Shown: positions 21,876 through 33,989, numbered from the stretch's first letter. The stretch is 64,000 nucleotides of DNA from Heligmosomoides polygyrus polygyrus (GCA_947396885.1 OX377202.1:106762198-106826197), one strand, 5' to 3'. Notes: generated by a model not told the origin, from the letters alone. Made by a program: numbers and translations.

Positions 21876-22179
21876 ATATAGTGGTAGATGTTATTCGTTG
21901 TTATATTATGTTGTTGTTATTGAATAACTAAATATTCAATCAGGCGATCTAAGGGCGACGTGGCGTGGAGCGGTGGTTGGCTAGGTGAGGGATCCCGGTA
22001 GGATTCGCCCCGTCCACGGACACTCACGCGAGAGTATACCATAAGCCTCAACCTGTAAGAAGGTCATTTGGATTGGAAAGAGCTCGCTTCGAGGCGTCAG
22101 CGACGGGGATCCCCTTACTGCGGTGTGGAGACAGCGTTGCGCAGGCTGTTACGTGTTTAGATCGTCGTGAAAATGATAT

Positions 22180-22465
22180 AACTTCATATAACCTGGCAGA
22201 TTAGGTGGGCCGACCATGTAATGCGCTTCGCAGACACCCACTGGACGAGAGCCGTCGCCAACGGATTCCGCGCTATGTCAAGAGAACCCAGAACGCCCAC
22301 CAACGCGTTAGTCGGACTTCTTCGTGGAAGCCCTGGACGAACGATGTGACGCTCTTCGTCTCCCTCGAGAGAAGAGGAGCTATCGGAGGACTCCGGCACG
22401 AATGGAGACGTTGCTGTTGCTCGCTCGAGCAACTCGATGAGCAAAGGGACGACAGGTGACGACGG
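22180..22465 (+). pseudogene. RTE-type LINE C-terminal fragment
   Basis: C-terminal end of an RTE reverse transcriptase polyprotein. Reads IRWADHVMRFADTHWTRAVA, MSREPRNAHQRVSRTS (degenerate KR-GRPP-RWSDFF segment) and ends HEWRRCCCSLEQLDEQRDDR before a stop. 5'-truncated and frameshifted. Confidence 0.75.
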
Positions 22466-22604
22466 GACATACCCTGATATATCTTCGTATACCAAGGAGG
22501 ATCCATCCCAGTAGCACCAGTAGGAGCATCATTGGTTTGGTGAGGAATATAATGAATGCCACATCGTGGATAAATATGGTATTTTTCTGTTGTATGTGAT
22601 AGTA

Positions 22605-22900
22605 TAGTAGGGGCGCGTGTAGCGCAGTCGGAGGAGGCGCGACTGTCGCGTGCACCCGATACCAGGTTCCTGGTTCGGATTTCCCGCCCAGGCCAACCAA
22701 GCCTTCCATCCCTCCGGGGTCGGTGAATTGGTACCAGACTTGGAAGGATAAAGCGCTGACTTGTTCATCGGCTGGCCACCGCAAGTCATTGTATGGCCAA
22801 ATACGCATTCATGTCGCCTCCACGACATCCCGTAGAAGTAGAATGCGCTGGCGCATCCCAGAAGGGATTGAGTAACGCCGTCCTTTATCCTTTATCCTTT
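22605..22900 (+). mobile_element. Complete tRNA-derived SINE with perfect target duplication
   Basis: tRNA-like head (TGTAGCGCAGTCGGAGG A box, CCTGGTTCGGATTTCCC B box), a conserved body ending GTAACGCCGTCC and a tail of TTTATCC repeats. An 11-bp direct repeat ATGTGATAGTA is found at 22594-22604 and 22901-22911, showing LINE-type insertion. Length 296 bp. Other members: 18838-19076, 39757-39970, and remnants in the blocks. Confidence 0.9.
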
Positions 22901-22974
22901 ATGTGATAGTAATGCTCGTAAAAGGGAGTACAGTGCGTTTCAAAACTATGAGGCCACTAACGATGCTGGTTTGT

Positions 22975-24090
22975 TATACATGCAATACTTTTGCCCTGTG
23001 AAATCAAAACTGCTCTGTACTGACTTTGCTATTACCTACTATATTAAAGCCATCATTTCGCGTGGTAACCGACTATCCGTTGAGGAGCAAGCTCAAGCTC
23101 AAGCTCTACATCAGATAGAACACTCCAGGAATCGCTGCCCAACTTCGTCGATCAAGCTGCGTGGTGTCGAGCTATCTTGAAGATCCTGTTGGCGGTTGAA
23201 GAAAATCAGCATTTGGAAGACCTCCTGCGCTCTCTGGACAAGACGTTCGACACATTCAGCGACTCTTACCGAACTTTACCGGCTTCGATCAGCCAAGTTA
23301 AGACGGACCTATTGGTTGGATGCATCGAGGACGATCATCTAGAGAGCAGCCAGACAAAGCGGTAACATTGTCCGCGAGACGATGGTGGGCTCCGATGCTG
23401 AGTGTTCGCCAGCAATCTGAATATCTTCAGTTTGTGAGTAGAAACATCACAGACGATTGCTGCACGGCACACCATTTACACTATGAATTTCCTCATACAT
23501 GGATGAGTCCGGTGCTTTCAGATAGCCTTCTCCGACGAAAAGAAATTCAATTTGGACGATCTCACTGCTACTGGCGGGATCTGCGGAAGGACCCACTCGT
23601 CTTCAGCAGACGTAATTTCGGGGGTTGCTCCCAGATGATCTGGGTAGCCTTCTGTAGCCCTGATTTTCTTCGGGTTGCCTTTACCACGAGTCGAATGAAC
23701 TCATAGGACTATCATAATATTCTCAGAGATCATCTACTACCATTTCGTCGCGAACATCATGCACAGGAATTCAGTTTACGCAAGATAACGCTTCGGTTCA
23801 TGCCAGTAAATCAAACATCCTGTGGTTGAACTCCAAAGACATCCGCGTGCTAGGCCAGTTCGTTCACCGGACTTGAACCGGTTAAGAACATCCGGGGAGT
23901 CACTGTACAACAGATATATGTCAACGGAAAGCAATTCAACAAAGTCTAGGAACTAGGCAGGGCGACTAAGGCAGCGTGGAACCATTTGGACGCTGCCTCG
24001 ATCTGAAGAGCATGGCTAAAAGTATGCCAGACAGAATTTCTGAACTTTTTTCCAATCACAGCGGACCTGTTCATTATTAGTTTGTAGCTG
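22975..24090 (+). pseudogene. Tc3-like transposase, degenerate but nearly full length
   Basis: DD34E-type transposase of the Tc3 group. Recognisable in broken frames: a first-Asp box FSDEKKFNLDDLTATGG with RKDPLVFSRRNFGG (about 23528-23625), a second-Asp box QDNASVHASKSNILWLNSKD (about 23780-23840), an ARPVRSPDLN box (about 23850-23875, one frame shifted) and the C-terminal MAKSMPDRISELFSNHSG (about 24010-24065). Multiple stops. The 3' part is the same remnant as 1-390, so it belongs to the triplicated block. Confidence 0.8.
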
Positions 24091-25077
24091 CTGACTATTG
24101 ATTGTATTAAAATGAAGTGTCTGTGGTGGCCTTATACTTTGAAATAGTGGAAAACCAATGATTTCTTCTTAAAAGTACTTTGTATCAAAGATAGCTTTCT
24201 GGTTCATTTTCAAGCATGGTTTTCGACCACGGCGAATTCAGTGGAAGCAACCCCTCACCGCGAAATGTCGTTAAAAATACGAAATTTACAAAATTAGAGG
24301 TGGCTTTGTACTTTTGAAACGCACCGTAGAAAACTAATAATCAACATAAAAACAGTGAACATAATAAGCAGAAAAATAGAAGCATACTCTCAGTGCAATG
24401 CATTCGATTAAAACAAATTGGTAAGGAATTTTCTGCAGATAGACCAGTCAGTAAGGACTTTGCATCGCGTTATGGAATTTGATATCTTCGCATGCCCACG
24501 GGGACTTGTTTACCTTTACACTGAGACTGACAAACCCAGCCCCAGGTCGCAGATAACGTACGTCAGAACTCGCAGAAGATAGTAGCTCCGCGACTATGAA
24601 CACTAAATGAATGGTGGAGAAAAATTACATGAGGCAAAGCGACAAGCTAGTCGTCCGAATAGGGAGAGTGCACTCAGTCGTGGGCGATGCAAGTAATTGC
24701 GTCATGCGAGATTCAGACTTTTGCAAGAAAATGGCGGAACAGCGTTATGAAATCTGCCAATATTGATCGACTGCGCCGCCCAATCGATGCTAACAGAGTT
24801 CATAAAGCTGCGCAGCCCAGTGTCTGAAGTATAAATTCCGGCTATTTTTTGGTGTTCGCTGCACAACGTCGATGCGCAGTAGATGAAGCCGCGATTCGCT
24901 CGATATGGGAGCATATCATTGCATAGTGTCGATTTGCGATGGAGTTCTAAACATGTCCCATGGTCGAGCTGTGTAAAATGAAACTCGAAGAAGTATGAAA
25001 GCATCGCCGACCACTCAACAGGTCCAGCATTTGCAAGCTGCAACAGAAACCATTCGCAAACGAATACTTGGACTAAC

Positions 25078-25243
25078 TTGCAACTGAGTCTTGCATCTGA
25101 TGCATAATCAAAATTCAGCCCAGCGTTGGTCATTTTCTTTGACTGGCCCTGTTTGAGGTTCTCGAGCTCATCGAAGTCAGACTTGCAGGTTGAATGGCAG
25201 CTTTCAACGGCTTTCTCGACGCAAGCGTCTTCATTGGAATCCA
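25078..25243 (-). CDS. Candidate 166-bp internal exon, copy II
   Basis: This is the copy II counterpart of the exon at 1365-1530, with the same length and phase. The acceptor is a good nematode type (ATTTCAG, AG at 25244-25245 on the plus coordinates) and the donor is GTTAGT. It differs from copy I in 10 codons, 4 of them silent; the four cysteines are unchanged. A long minus-strand open frame continues through the donor to about 24702. I regard that extension as chance, because copies I and III have stops at the donor. The upstream coding-like piece near 25330-25400 carries a stop in this copy, so the whole gene, if it exists, may be broken here. Confidence 0.5.
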
Positions 25244-26269
25244 CTGAAATAGTGTGGTATTAGGTGAATATGAAGGGGTTTTCAATAAAGAAAAGTATTG
25301 AGAAGGAACGCCGAGCTGCTGAAGAGTTACCGGCCGCCCTTGAAGCGAAAGGCACAATAAGTGATCTCTTAGTCTGCGCCGTAGGTAGGATGGCGCGAAG
25401 CCTCCACGGCCTACGCTTCTAGGTATGACTCAGTGACCCAGCTTAGCGCTCCCATTTCCACCCATCTTCTTTTGCCTACGATTATTCCTTGCATTGTGTT
25501 GTATTGTTATTGAGAAAGATTGATCGATTCACATGGGTGCCAACTGTCGACAGTCGCGGTGTTGCCGTTGACCTATCGCTTCTAATAGCTAGCCGGCTTT
25601 TACAAAAGTCCAGCAATCGACATATTCGTCGATGCACTAGGTTCTGCTCAAATTGCAACGTGGCAGAAAAAAACAATGTAAAAATTAGCTGTTGAATAAT
25701 GATCGTAGAAATGTTTCAAGCCATTGGACCAAGATTACTAAGCAAATTTAGTCCGTTTAGCGTTTGGGCGCAACCGTCGTCACAGCCTGAAAAAAGAGCC
25801 GAAGTACCACTTCAAGTCAACATGATTCCAGAAGGTAGTGATGAAAAAGATGCAACTGAAGTGGTCTAGACCAATAAGTTTATGGTAGGGTTCAATCCCA
25901 AAGGGGGCACTCCATAATGACTTGTAAATCCTAGTTACGCATAAATACATACAGCATACAACATAACATATGAACGATCTCACTCTAACTGATCCCCTCG
26001 GAAATCGCCGATCCTGATGCTTAAATATTAAAAAAATCGTTATCAAACTATGGAGTGGCTGCTGCGGCGCTGCTATTAATACCCGTTTGAATTCCCGCGG
26101 TACCCTGCCGGCGTGCGCGTCGACTCACTCTCTACGTATCGTCCCACGTCCCACTTCTATTTCTGCACGTGGTCCGCGTCGGTCGCTTAGTTTTCTGCAT
26201 TGCCTTATCTAGTCACTGCCTTATGTTCCCATAAGGCAGCCACTAGATTCTATTTAAATGAAGTGGGCC

Positions 26270-26640
26270 CCCTTTGGGATTGAACCTAAGGTAGCAGCCG
26301 AGAGTCTGGAGAATCATCACTGGATGGAGGCAGACTATGTAAGTAAGAGTCTTCCTTCTAACCACTCCCTCAACAACCCTCCATCACCCGCCGATATCAA
26401 GCGGCAAAGATCAGCAAATGGGACAAGACCTTTTCTTGAAAGTGATAGAGGGAGGGTTGTGGAGGGTGTGGCCAGAAGGGGAAACTCTTACACACAGTCT
26501 ACCTCCACCCGTCTGTGGTCTTCCAGACTCTCGGCTGCTACCTTAAACTTAGTGGTCTCGACCACTTCCGTTGCATCTTTTTCACCACTACTTTCTTGAA
26601 CCACTGTAACTTGAAAGTGGTCTCTGAATGTCTTTCCAAA
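26270..26640. repeat. Foldback element, copy II
   Basis: Orthologous position to 2690-3060, with the same asymmetric arms (about 26290-26350 and 26480-26620). A further inverted fragment of the right arm lies about 400 bp upstream, at 25797-25916, so copy II holds two pieces in opposite orientation. Confidence 0.65.
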
Positions 26641-26799
26641 TGTTGTTATTCCAGGTTTTGACGGAGGTGCTTGCACCGATGTACAACCAAGGTTGAATTT
26701 ACTTCACAATCTTGGTCCCACAGCTTCTAATCTCCACGGTCAAAATTCGACGTTATGCCAGGAAGCGACGGTCGAACTTGAAATAAATACGTCCTGCTC

Positions 26800-27482
26800 T
26801 TACTGTGACTCCTTTAATTGCCACTGACAGAAAATTATTTAATAATGTTGTATTCGCAACAATACCCAGAAGCGGGTACCACAGCGGAGGAACTCAACAG
26901 GGCGAGACCAAGAGGGTGGTCCCTCCACATAGGAGACGATGTGTACTTCAACGAAGTAAATACTGTAGGCGAAGTGTGAATGCACTATTTTTTGTTCGTC
27001 CGAGATCCCACTGTTGAGAAACTCATGAAAAAGTAGCGGCAGCTGGTGCTTGCAGTACAGTTACCAGAACCCGTACGCCACGTCCGTTCCGACTGCTGCT
27101 CTCAACTTGCCTTTAGATGAGATCGCTAAGGGATAGTTTAGTGTGCGCGCGACGCAATGCATGTGTAGTGGCTGTATTGATCGAGCGACGCGATTGATCA
27201 ATTCTGCCACTACACATGGCATTGCGCACACTAAACGACCCCTAATGGATGGAACATGCGGCTTATCTAGCAGATCGCGTGGATATATCGCAGTATATTG
27301 TGAGGATTAGGAAGGAAGTTCGTAGTAGGGCTACGCTCAAGAAGTCAACGAAATCATCGGAAATTGCTCCTCTTACCATCTGGTCCACAAGCAACATTTA
27401 CCAGCTTTTTGAGCGTAGGGTAAAGATCGACTTTGGAACACTTTCCAAGGCATTCTATCCAATCTTTATAATACCTAAATAA
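26800..27482 (+). pseudogene. Coding-like relic ending at AATAAA, copy II
   Basis: Counterpart of the relic at 3225-3921. The first part reads QYPEAGTTAEELNRARPRG in one frame without the extra base seen in copy I, then stops at a TGA after GEV. The second part (27249-27482) is open and ends FIIPK at the same AATAAA. Copy III keeps only a frameshifted version of the last part (about 53165-53400), and its poly(A) hexamer is mutated to AATAGA. Function unknown. Confidence 0.35.
27141..27237. repeat. Long hairpin, copy II
   Basis: Same insertion site as 3560-3676. The right arm has lost about 20 bases relative to copy I, so the stem is shorter and asymmetrical. It is absent from copy III. Confidence 0.75.
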
Positions 27483-28156
27483 AAATTTCTCAAAAAGACA
27501 AGTTCACATGCACGTAATTGCCTCTACTCGTCTATCATTCAGCTCACCAACACACGTTTCCAAGAAGAGGTGGACGTTTCTCCGGCAGTTTGTGGTCAGA
27601 CTGAAATCATAGCTTACTTAGGAACATTACAGGAAGTGAGGCCTGAAGTACTTTCACATACAACTTCTGATGTTTGCCCAGTCTCACTTCCAGAACACTT
27701 CCCAAATTGACCGAAGAAATGAGAATATACACAGAAACCGGTGCATAGCTCACTTCTGCAATAAATTGCTCTTAGATAGCCAATATTCACCTCTATTTAC
27801 ATATTGGCGCCTAGGATGTTACAACACTGTAAATTAGAAACTGCTATTATTATTTATTTATTCTCTTATTCAAAGCACATAATAGTGCGCCAATACAAAG
27901 CATTAAAAACAGTCGTTAGAAAGCTCGACAGTGAATGACAAATTATTAGTAGCTGAGCACTCAGGAACAGACCCCAAAAAGCACTAGCAAAGAAAAACAA
28001 GGATTACGACTTGATTTTTTGAACCAGCCAGAATAGGAAAGCGTTGAGCTATAGAATAAGCCTACGACCTTCTAAGCGCGCGATTTCGAGGCGGAACTAT
28101 TCAGGAATTGCAAGGCGCGACATAAGAAGCACGTCGGCGCAATGCAAGGAAGGGGT

Positions 28157-29095
28157 TGTCGTGAATGCGATGGTTCGCTCCTTTATATTCAAACTCCCGC
28201 GGGCTGCCGTATCCGCTCGGGACCCCGATGAGGCACTCCCGAGGCTCGGCCTGCCCGCGCACGCTAATGGTCGGCGGGGACCGCGGTGCGCCGCCCCCCG
28301 CCCGGCTCATTCTATACTTCCGTCGACACGTCGAGCGGCTGCGCGGGCGCGGCTCTGGGGCACCGCAATTGTGAGCCCGCTTCTGTCACCATCCCGAGGA
28401 TCCTCTGAGCGGAGCCTTGCCGCTCCTCGTACTCCAGCCGGCTGCAATACAGGGAGGACGGCAAGTCTGGATGGGGCTCGCCTGACCACGGATAGCCACT
28501 ACAGTCTTTCCTGCCGGAGCGGTCTCATCTAGCCTGTATTCCATATTATCTAGCGTCCATCTCCGGTATTATACTGATGTGGCTGTGTGATGTGGATATA
28601 TGGAATGAACCGTAGTTATATATGTCTACTGCTGCCTACGCCGAGGAAGGTGGTGAGTCTCCTATCAGTGTCTTATCGGTATTGGTATTGTTATGTATAT
28701 CTGCTGTTGTTGTTGCTAGTGGGTCAGTTAGCGGTTAGTGTTGTAGTTGGGTAATGGTCTTAGGGTAGTATTTGGGGGTTGTGTGTGCTCAATACAGTCC
28801 GGGGTCAATACAGCGCGCCTGTAGGCACCCCGCGGCTGATGCGTGGTGCAGGCGTGCGTCAATCCAGGCGCTGCCCACCACGATGGGAGAGAAGTCACCA
28901 CGCGGGGCCCCCGTCTGCTAGGGAAGAGGGGGCGTGATCTACTCACACCATGGGGTCCCCCGTATGTCCCATGGGTCCTGGGTTCCTGGTCTCCTCGTAG
29001 CACCACGGGGTGAGTGGGGGACTCTACTCAACAGGGGCATGCTCCCTCGCGAGTGGGGCCACCGATCCGCAACAGAGGTGCAGGGGAGCCCATCA
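28157..29095 (-). mobile_element. GC-rich insertion in block II, possible solo LTR
   Basis: It has no counterpart in block I, where GCAAGGAAG runs almost directly into the MITE. The plus strand begins TGTCGTG and ends CCCATCA, flanked by GGGG on both sides. The minus strand has TATAAAG near its 3' end (about 28180), as an LTR promoter would. No poly(A) signal was found after it and no internal retrotransposon genes exist, so this is tentative. Confidence 0.3.
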
Positions 29096-29320
29096 GGGGC
29101 CGGATTCAACAAAGTCACAACGGTAACTTTTAACAGCGATTTCACATCACAGCACATCAAAATATGATAACGCAGCTTAAGAAGCGATATGGTGAGCAAT
29201 AAGGGGGTTATCTGAGCTTTTCGCTCAAGAAGCGATATGGTGAGCAATAAGGGGGTTATCTAAGCTTTTCGCCTACAAATCTCCGTTAAAGTTACGTAAG
29301 TCGTTGGTGAATCCGGCCCC
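29096..29320. mobile_element. MITE, block II, with internal duplication
   Basis: Counterpart of 4757-4935. A stretch of about 50 bp from the central palindrome (AAGAAGCGATATGGTGAGCA) is duplicated in tandem, making it longer than other members. Confidence 0.75.
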
Positions 29321-29359
29321 AGTATTCAAATACAAGTACGAGGTGACGCGGCATTGGCG

Positions 29360-29760
29360 CAACACGTGAACGGGGGAGGCAGTCCTTGGCTTCGACCGAC
29401 TTGAACATAGCAGTCGGGTTTGGTGACGTGGAATTTCCCCCATTGTACGCGTACGTACGTGTAATGCAAGTTGCACCGAGAAGGGCCTAGGTCAAACTGG
29501 TAAAAACCCGTAACTTTTTCGAGTACTGATGGACTGCCCCCCTCGTCCACTGTTTGCGCCGCGGCATTTCCCCGTGTGAGCGAGTTTTACCCGTTTGGTT
29601 GGCCTGTGACGTATGGTTTGGTCTTGGCTCCTCTAGCTACAACTTGTATTACACGTATGCGCGCGTCAGTTTGCATACAGTTCAGGAAATTCCACGACAG
29701 CGTGTATCTGACTGCTACGCTCAAGGCGGTCGAAGCTCATTGGCTCCCCCCCCCCCCCCC
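29360..29760. repeat. Inverted-repeat element next to the poly-C tract, block II
   Basis: An arm at 29360-29490 is the reverse complement of 29590-29755. Shared pieces include ACCCGTTTGG-type sequence, the ACGTACGTACG core and GGTCGAAGC. Block I keeps only the right arm (about 4980-5147). Confidence 0.6.
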
Positions 29761-29761
29761 C
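29746..29761. repeat. Poly-C tract, block II
   Basis: Sixteen consecutive C at the site equivalent to 5148. Confidence 0.95.
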
Positions 29762-30119
29762 TACCATTGCGCCGAATACGTCATTGTAACAAAAATAACT
29801 ACCACAATACACTAGAGGAAAGCAACTTTCTGAACGAATCCATAGCCGAGTCTATATTTTGTTTAATGCAAACCTGCAAGCAAAAGCTTGAACTCCCTCA
29901 AGCAATAGCAAGCCAAAACTATTTGTTCTACATGCCCCTTCCTTGTGCATAGTTCTTGGCCGCTATTTAACCGCGCAAAAAAGGATTTATGTTGACATTA
30001 CCGATGAAAGTGTTGGAAAACATTTTACAATCAGAAACTTTACTTCTATATATTAAAGACTTTAATCACATCATTCGTCTACTCGCCATTAGCTCTTCTA
30101 GTTCTTAGTTTTCCTGGAG

Positions 30120-30275
30120 TGGCAGTGCAGTGAGAGGCACCGACTATGGCAAACAACCGATCCTGGTTCGCAGGGTTGGGTGGGTGAATTGGTACTAGGC
30201 TCGTTTCGGAAGAACAAGACGCTGACATGCCCATCGGATGGCCACCGGGGGTCGGGCCAAATACGCATTTCAACT
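30120..30275 (+). mobile_element. SINE remnant, block II
   Basis: Counterpart of 5520-5655, with the same truncation at the neighbouring MITE. Confidence 0.6.
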
Positions 30276-30443
30276 GGGGTAGGATTCATCAAAGACTTAC
30301 ATATCTTTAACAGAGAACTCACAGCGGAAAACTCAGATAGCGCAGCTTATCCCACACCACATCGCTTGATAAGCCGCGCTATCAGGGATTTCGGCTGTAA
30401 TTTTCTCTGTTAAATTGCTGTAAGTCGTTGATGAATCGCCCTC
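30276..30443. mobile_element. MITE, block II second copy
   Basis: Counterpart of 5661-5829, with the same termini and neighbours. Confidence 0.75.
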
Positions 30444-30444
30444 T

Positions 30445-30768
30445 GGAGGAAGCGGCCCAACCTCAAGAGGAAGGGAGGACGCTCTTATACGTCCCTTTTC
30501 TATCAAACGAAACCATTGCTTCCATTCGTATATGCCTTCGAAAAGCAGATGTAGAGGAGTTGGCTATAGTCGAAGAGTTCCCCCCTACAAACGTAAAGGG
30601 AGAACTGATTCAAAACCGCACGTGCGACAGGAGGCGCACTACATCATCCTGTGTTATATACCCGCTTGTAAGTGCAAGTGACAATATGACATCGTGGGTG
30701 GTGTACCCTATTACATGTAGTCAATGCGGGAATGGGTATATAGGGGACATTTTGCACCGAAGTTGAGG
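30445..30768 (+). pseudogene. Penelope linker and start of GIY-YIG domain, block II
   Basis: Open for 112 codons (30428-30766): LEEAAQPQEEGRTLLYVPFL, then PPTNVKGELIQNR and MTSWVVYPITCSQCGNGYIG. The GIY-YIG core (VVYP ... GYIG) is better kept than in block I. It is cut off by the GC-rich TIR element. Confidence 0.75.
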
Positions 30769-30769
30769 C

Positions 30770-31095
30770 CTATGGTATAGTCCGCGGAAGTGTCCGCGGA
30801 ACGGGAATAATCTTGGTGGGACTCAATGAGTGCCCAATCGCCGCAGTCCGCAACACCCACCTTCCGCGGATCGTCGGCGACGGTCGACGAACGAGCTGGT
30901 ACACTTCCCGTCCGCGGAACGGCCCGCGTGCAGTGCACCGCGGGGCTGTCGGTCGTCGACACTCCAACAGCGGTCGGCTGACATCGCCATTCGGGCACAT
31001 GGCAACGTTCCAACTCCAACGTCATAAGCGCGCTCCTACGCGAATGCTGTCCCTGTCGGCTGTCGACCGCCCTGGGTCAACGACGGCCCTCCGCG
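30770..31095. mobile_element. GC-rich short TIR element, block II, right end lost
   Basis: Same element and site as 6155-6540. The right terminal repeat and the adjoining Penelope C-terminus are deleted together, fusing the element interior to the conserved GTGTTCCGTGGATATA segment. Confidence 0.55.
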
Positions 31096-31319
31096 GTGTT
31101 CCGTGGATATATGCTCCTACACCCATTCGAGATAGCTCACGTCCAGCTAGGGAGTCACGGTGGATTGCTTCAACTCGACCACTACGGATAGCATTATTAT
31201 GCTCTATGAGAATGCGTTCTAAACGAAATAATTTTTAAATAAAACCCTTATGCTACTTACTTTTCATCCTTATGTTCATCAGCCATCACAGAGAGCAAAA
31301 TAAACATTATCGCAATGTG

Positions 31320-32210
31320 CGAGAAACTCTAAAAATAGATGCTTAAAATTGAGCTTTTTCACAGGTTTGGTTTGGCTTTTTTAAACGTTTTTTTCATAGC
31401 CGTTCCCATTCCTTCACACACTCGGTTTAACTTCCTCACTAGCACGAATTCTTCTCCTCCGGTTTTCAAGCTTGCAAGCGATACAATTGTTTTGGTTGGT
31501 GAGTTTGTGTCATTTTCTGTGTGTCGCATGCCCTCAATGTCCCAGACATATCAGAGGGCGAGAACTCAGGGAATCGAGAAACAAGACGAAGGAAGACTAC
31601 GCGTAAACTATAACCATATAGATGCGTTCCATCGGTCTTAAGCAGATGCATCTCGCTGATTTCAAGAGCGATATGCTCCATAAGCTGAGAACACTGAATG
31701 ACGCGGTATGGCGTGGTTGCACGCGATGCACTCCGGCCGGTCACCCTCAATGGACGGAGAATTCTTCACAACACAAGAAGGCGATGCAAAGGGCGCGCCA
31801 GGCGTTCATCGCGGACAAGATTTTCGGGTACGTAAGAATAGGACTCCACGACAGCTTTGGGGTCTTTCAGGTCGCTTTATTTCCTCCATCCTGCACTGAC
31901 TAGTGTTGACCTGCTGTTCAATCTTGATTATGAAACGCATGGTGCAGTGGCTCGCATGAGTTGGGAGGTGCCAAGTGCTTATGGCCACATGGACACTTCT
32001 CAATCTGCAAGTCGTTGCCATATCGCATTCTTTTGCATTCTGTTTTGTCCCCAAATGGGCGCAATGCTTTTATGCTTATGTGGTTCACATCGTATTCTCA
32101 GCTGTGAACCAAATTGACGTGGATAAGTGACCATTCTGCACTGTAATGCAGCGGCTATCAATAAGCAGTCCCAGCTTTAGGGAACATCTTGAACACGATG
32201 TTCTAGTACA
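31320..32210. repeat. Conserved segment, block II
   Basis: Counterpart of 7100-8030. It has the best intron-like signals of the three: exon-like text ending KIFGG at a GTACGTAAG donor, then a 50-bp intron ending TTTCAG. No family recognised. Confidence 0.4.
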
Positions 32211-32524
32211 CAAGTACTCTCGTGCTTCTGGTGTTCTTCTGTCTTTCTGTCAGTTTTTTCTGAGTTGTAGTTGATTTGTTGTTGTAGGAATAACTCTTGA
32301 CTACGAGAACAAAGTGAAGGAAGAAACAATTTCGAAGTTTCCTCGAGGTAACGCTGCTCAATTGTCACCTATCAGGTTGGTCAGGTTTTTGAGCGACGTT
32401 AACTTCAATAACATGGATTTTGCGCGTCACAAACTCATCCAAAAGACAGGACAGGGCGTGGTCGGCGGGAAGGATCGTATAAAGAATATCCCCTCAACAC
32501 CAAGCTACACGGTGGACCAATTTG

Positions 32525-32905
32525 ACAACTACGTACGCAACCATGACCAAGCCTAATCGCGACTGAAGCGATGCAGCTCCGTACCAGCTTCGACTGTGTT
32601 CGGCGCATACGCCCCAATATCAGGTTACGACGACGAAGAGGTCGAGGCGTTATACTTGATGCTGGAAAACTTCTATAACCAAGATCACATCTTCTACAAG
32701 GCGATCGTCAACGGTCGACTAAAGAACCTCACATCGGTGTCCACCAAAGAGTTGAAAACATGGAGACAACAAAAACGTCTGACCAACGTTTCCGCTAACT
32801 CCAAGTTCTATGCGGACCGCTGTCTGCCTCGAGCAGGTCCGCTTTTCGCGCCAAGAGAAGAAGGACGATAAATTCCAGGAACGTGCAGAGACACCATCAA
32901 CTGGG
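32525..32905 (+). pseudogene. RTE-type LINE endonuclease remnant, block II
   Basis: Same relic as 8375-8775, with the same internal deletion, reading YAPISGYDDEEVEALYLMLE and FYNQDHIFYKAIVNG. The identical deletion shows it was already defective before the block was copied. Confidence 0.7.
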
Positions 32906-33176
32906 ACTTTTAAACATGATGTTATGATGTTCTGAGTGACGCGGTTCATGCAAGTGAGAGAAGGCCTCTGGAGTTTAGCAGACGAGCTTCTTTGGTGTTC
33001 CAAGATCAGAGACGTCGAAAATTATTAGATTGTAACGCAGAAACTTCCACAGCGAAGTCCAGTCAGTAGCTCTTACCATTAGTGTTGAAACTGAACATGG
33101 TAATGAATTGTTTCTGCTTGGTTACCGTAACCGCTCCTGTAAATCAACAGTAATTTCTGAATTCACTGACATTCTA

Positions 33177-33275
33177 TTAGGTTGTCCGGAAAGTTCTCAA
33201 CGTTTTGTGTTACTATTTTTCATTTGTCGAATATTAAGTCAAAATCCAACTTGCATTGCGCATTAATGCTGCTTT
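33177..33275 (+). mobile_element. Solo mariner-type terminal repeat
   Basis: TA followed by TTAGGTTGTCCGGAAAGTTC resembles a mariner left end of yet another family. No right end or transposase seen. Confidence 0.45.
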
Positions 33276-33404
33276 CTGTACAGAATTTTTCATTCTGTCT
33301 GACAAAATAATTTGTTTCAACGTTGTTTTATATTTATCTTCTTGAAGGGTTTATTGAAGTATGTCGAGGGGGCAATTCCAAACGACATTTTATTTTAACT
33401 TATG

Positions 33405-33545
33405 ACAACCTGCGGCCGAGGCAGCTCGAAAATCGGGTGGGCTACCCGAGTAAAATGCATTGCGCATGCGCCCGTTGTACGAGAGCCATCACCGATTGGA
33501 TTCCGCAGGATGTCAAGAGAACACCAGAACGCCCACCAATACGGC
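33405..33545 (+). pseudogene. RTE-type LINE C-terminal fragment, second
   Basis: Reads TRAITDWIPQDVKRTPERPP, the same region as in 22180-22465. Only about 45 residues are recognisable and the upstream part is in another frame. Confidence 0.65.
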
Positions 33546-33989
33546 ACATTGTGTTGTACGAAAGGCGCAATACGGCAATCCGCGGTGCAGCAGTTTTAAG
33601 AGAATCTGTGCAGCACGACCCCGCCCCCCACCCCCGCCAAGGCTCCCAAAGTTCATAGGAAACAAAAAAGCATAGTGAAAATAAAAAATGGCCATATCGG
33701 CTTAGGGAACGCACCCTCTGCCACGTGCACTACTGCAATGGCCCAAAATCTGATTTTGTGCGTTGTACTGTAAGTTCGCGACAGCTCGTTCGAACGAATT
33801 CGCAGTAGACCATATCCAATGCAAGCAGAGCATGTGTTCGAATTTAGTGCATGAGTTGATGCGAGAACACGCCCGTGGGTAACCCCTTTCGATCCAAGAA
33901 CAGGCCCGCTTCAGAGGCGCTTCAGAGGTGAGTTTTATATTATTTACAAGTGCTCCGACAGGCCTAACGGCGTATCTTGCACTTGCACG

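Noticed and set aside
24702..25077. Extension of the minus-strand frame beyond the 166-bp exon in copy II (180 codons in all)
   Set aside because: Copies I and III have a stop directly at the donor GT and show indels in the extension, unlike the exon itself.
28044..28532. 162-codon plus frame in the GC-rich insertion
   Set aside because: Several overlapping frames are open on both strands, as expected for GC-rich DNA; no recognisable domain.
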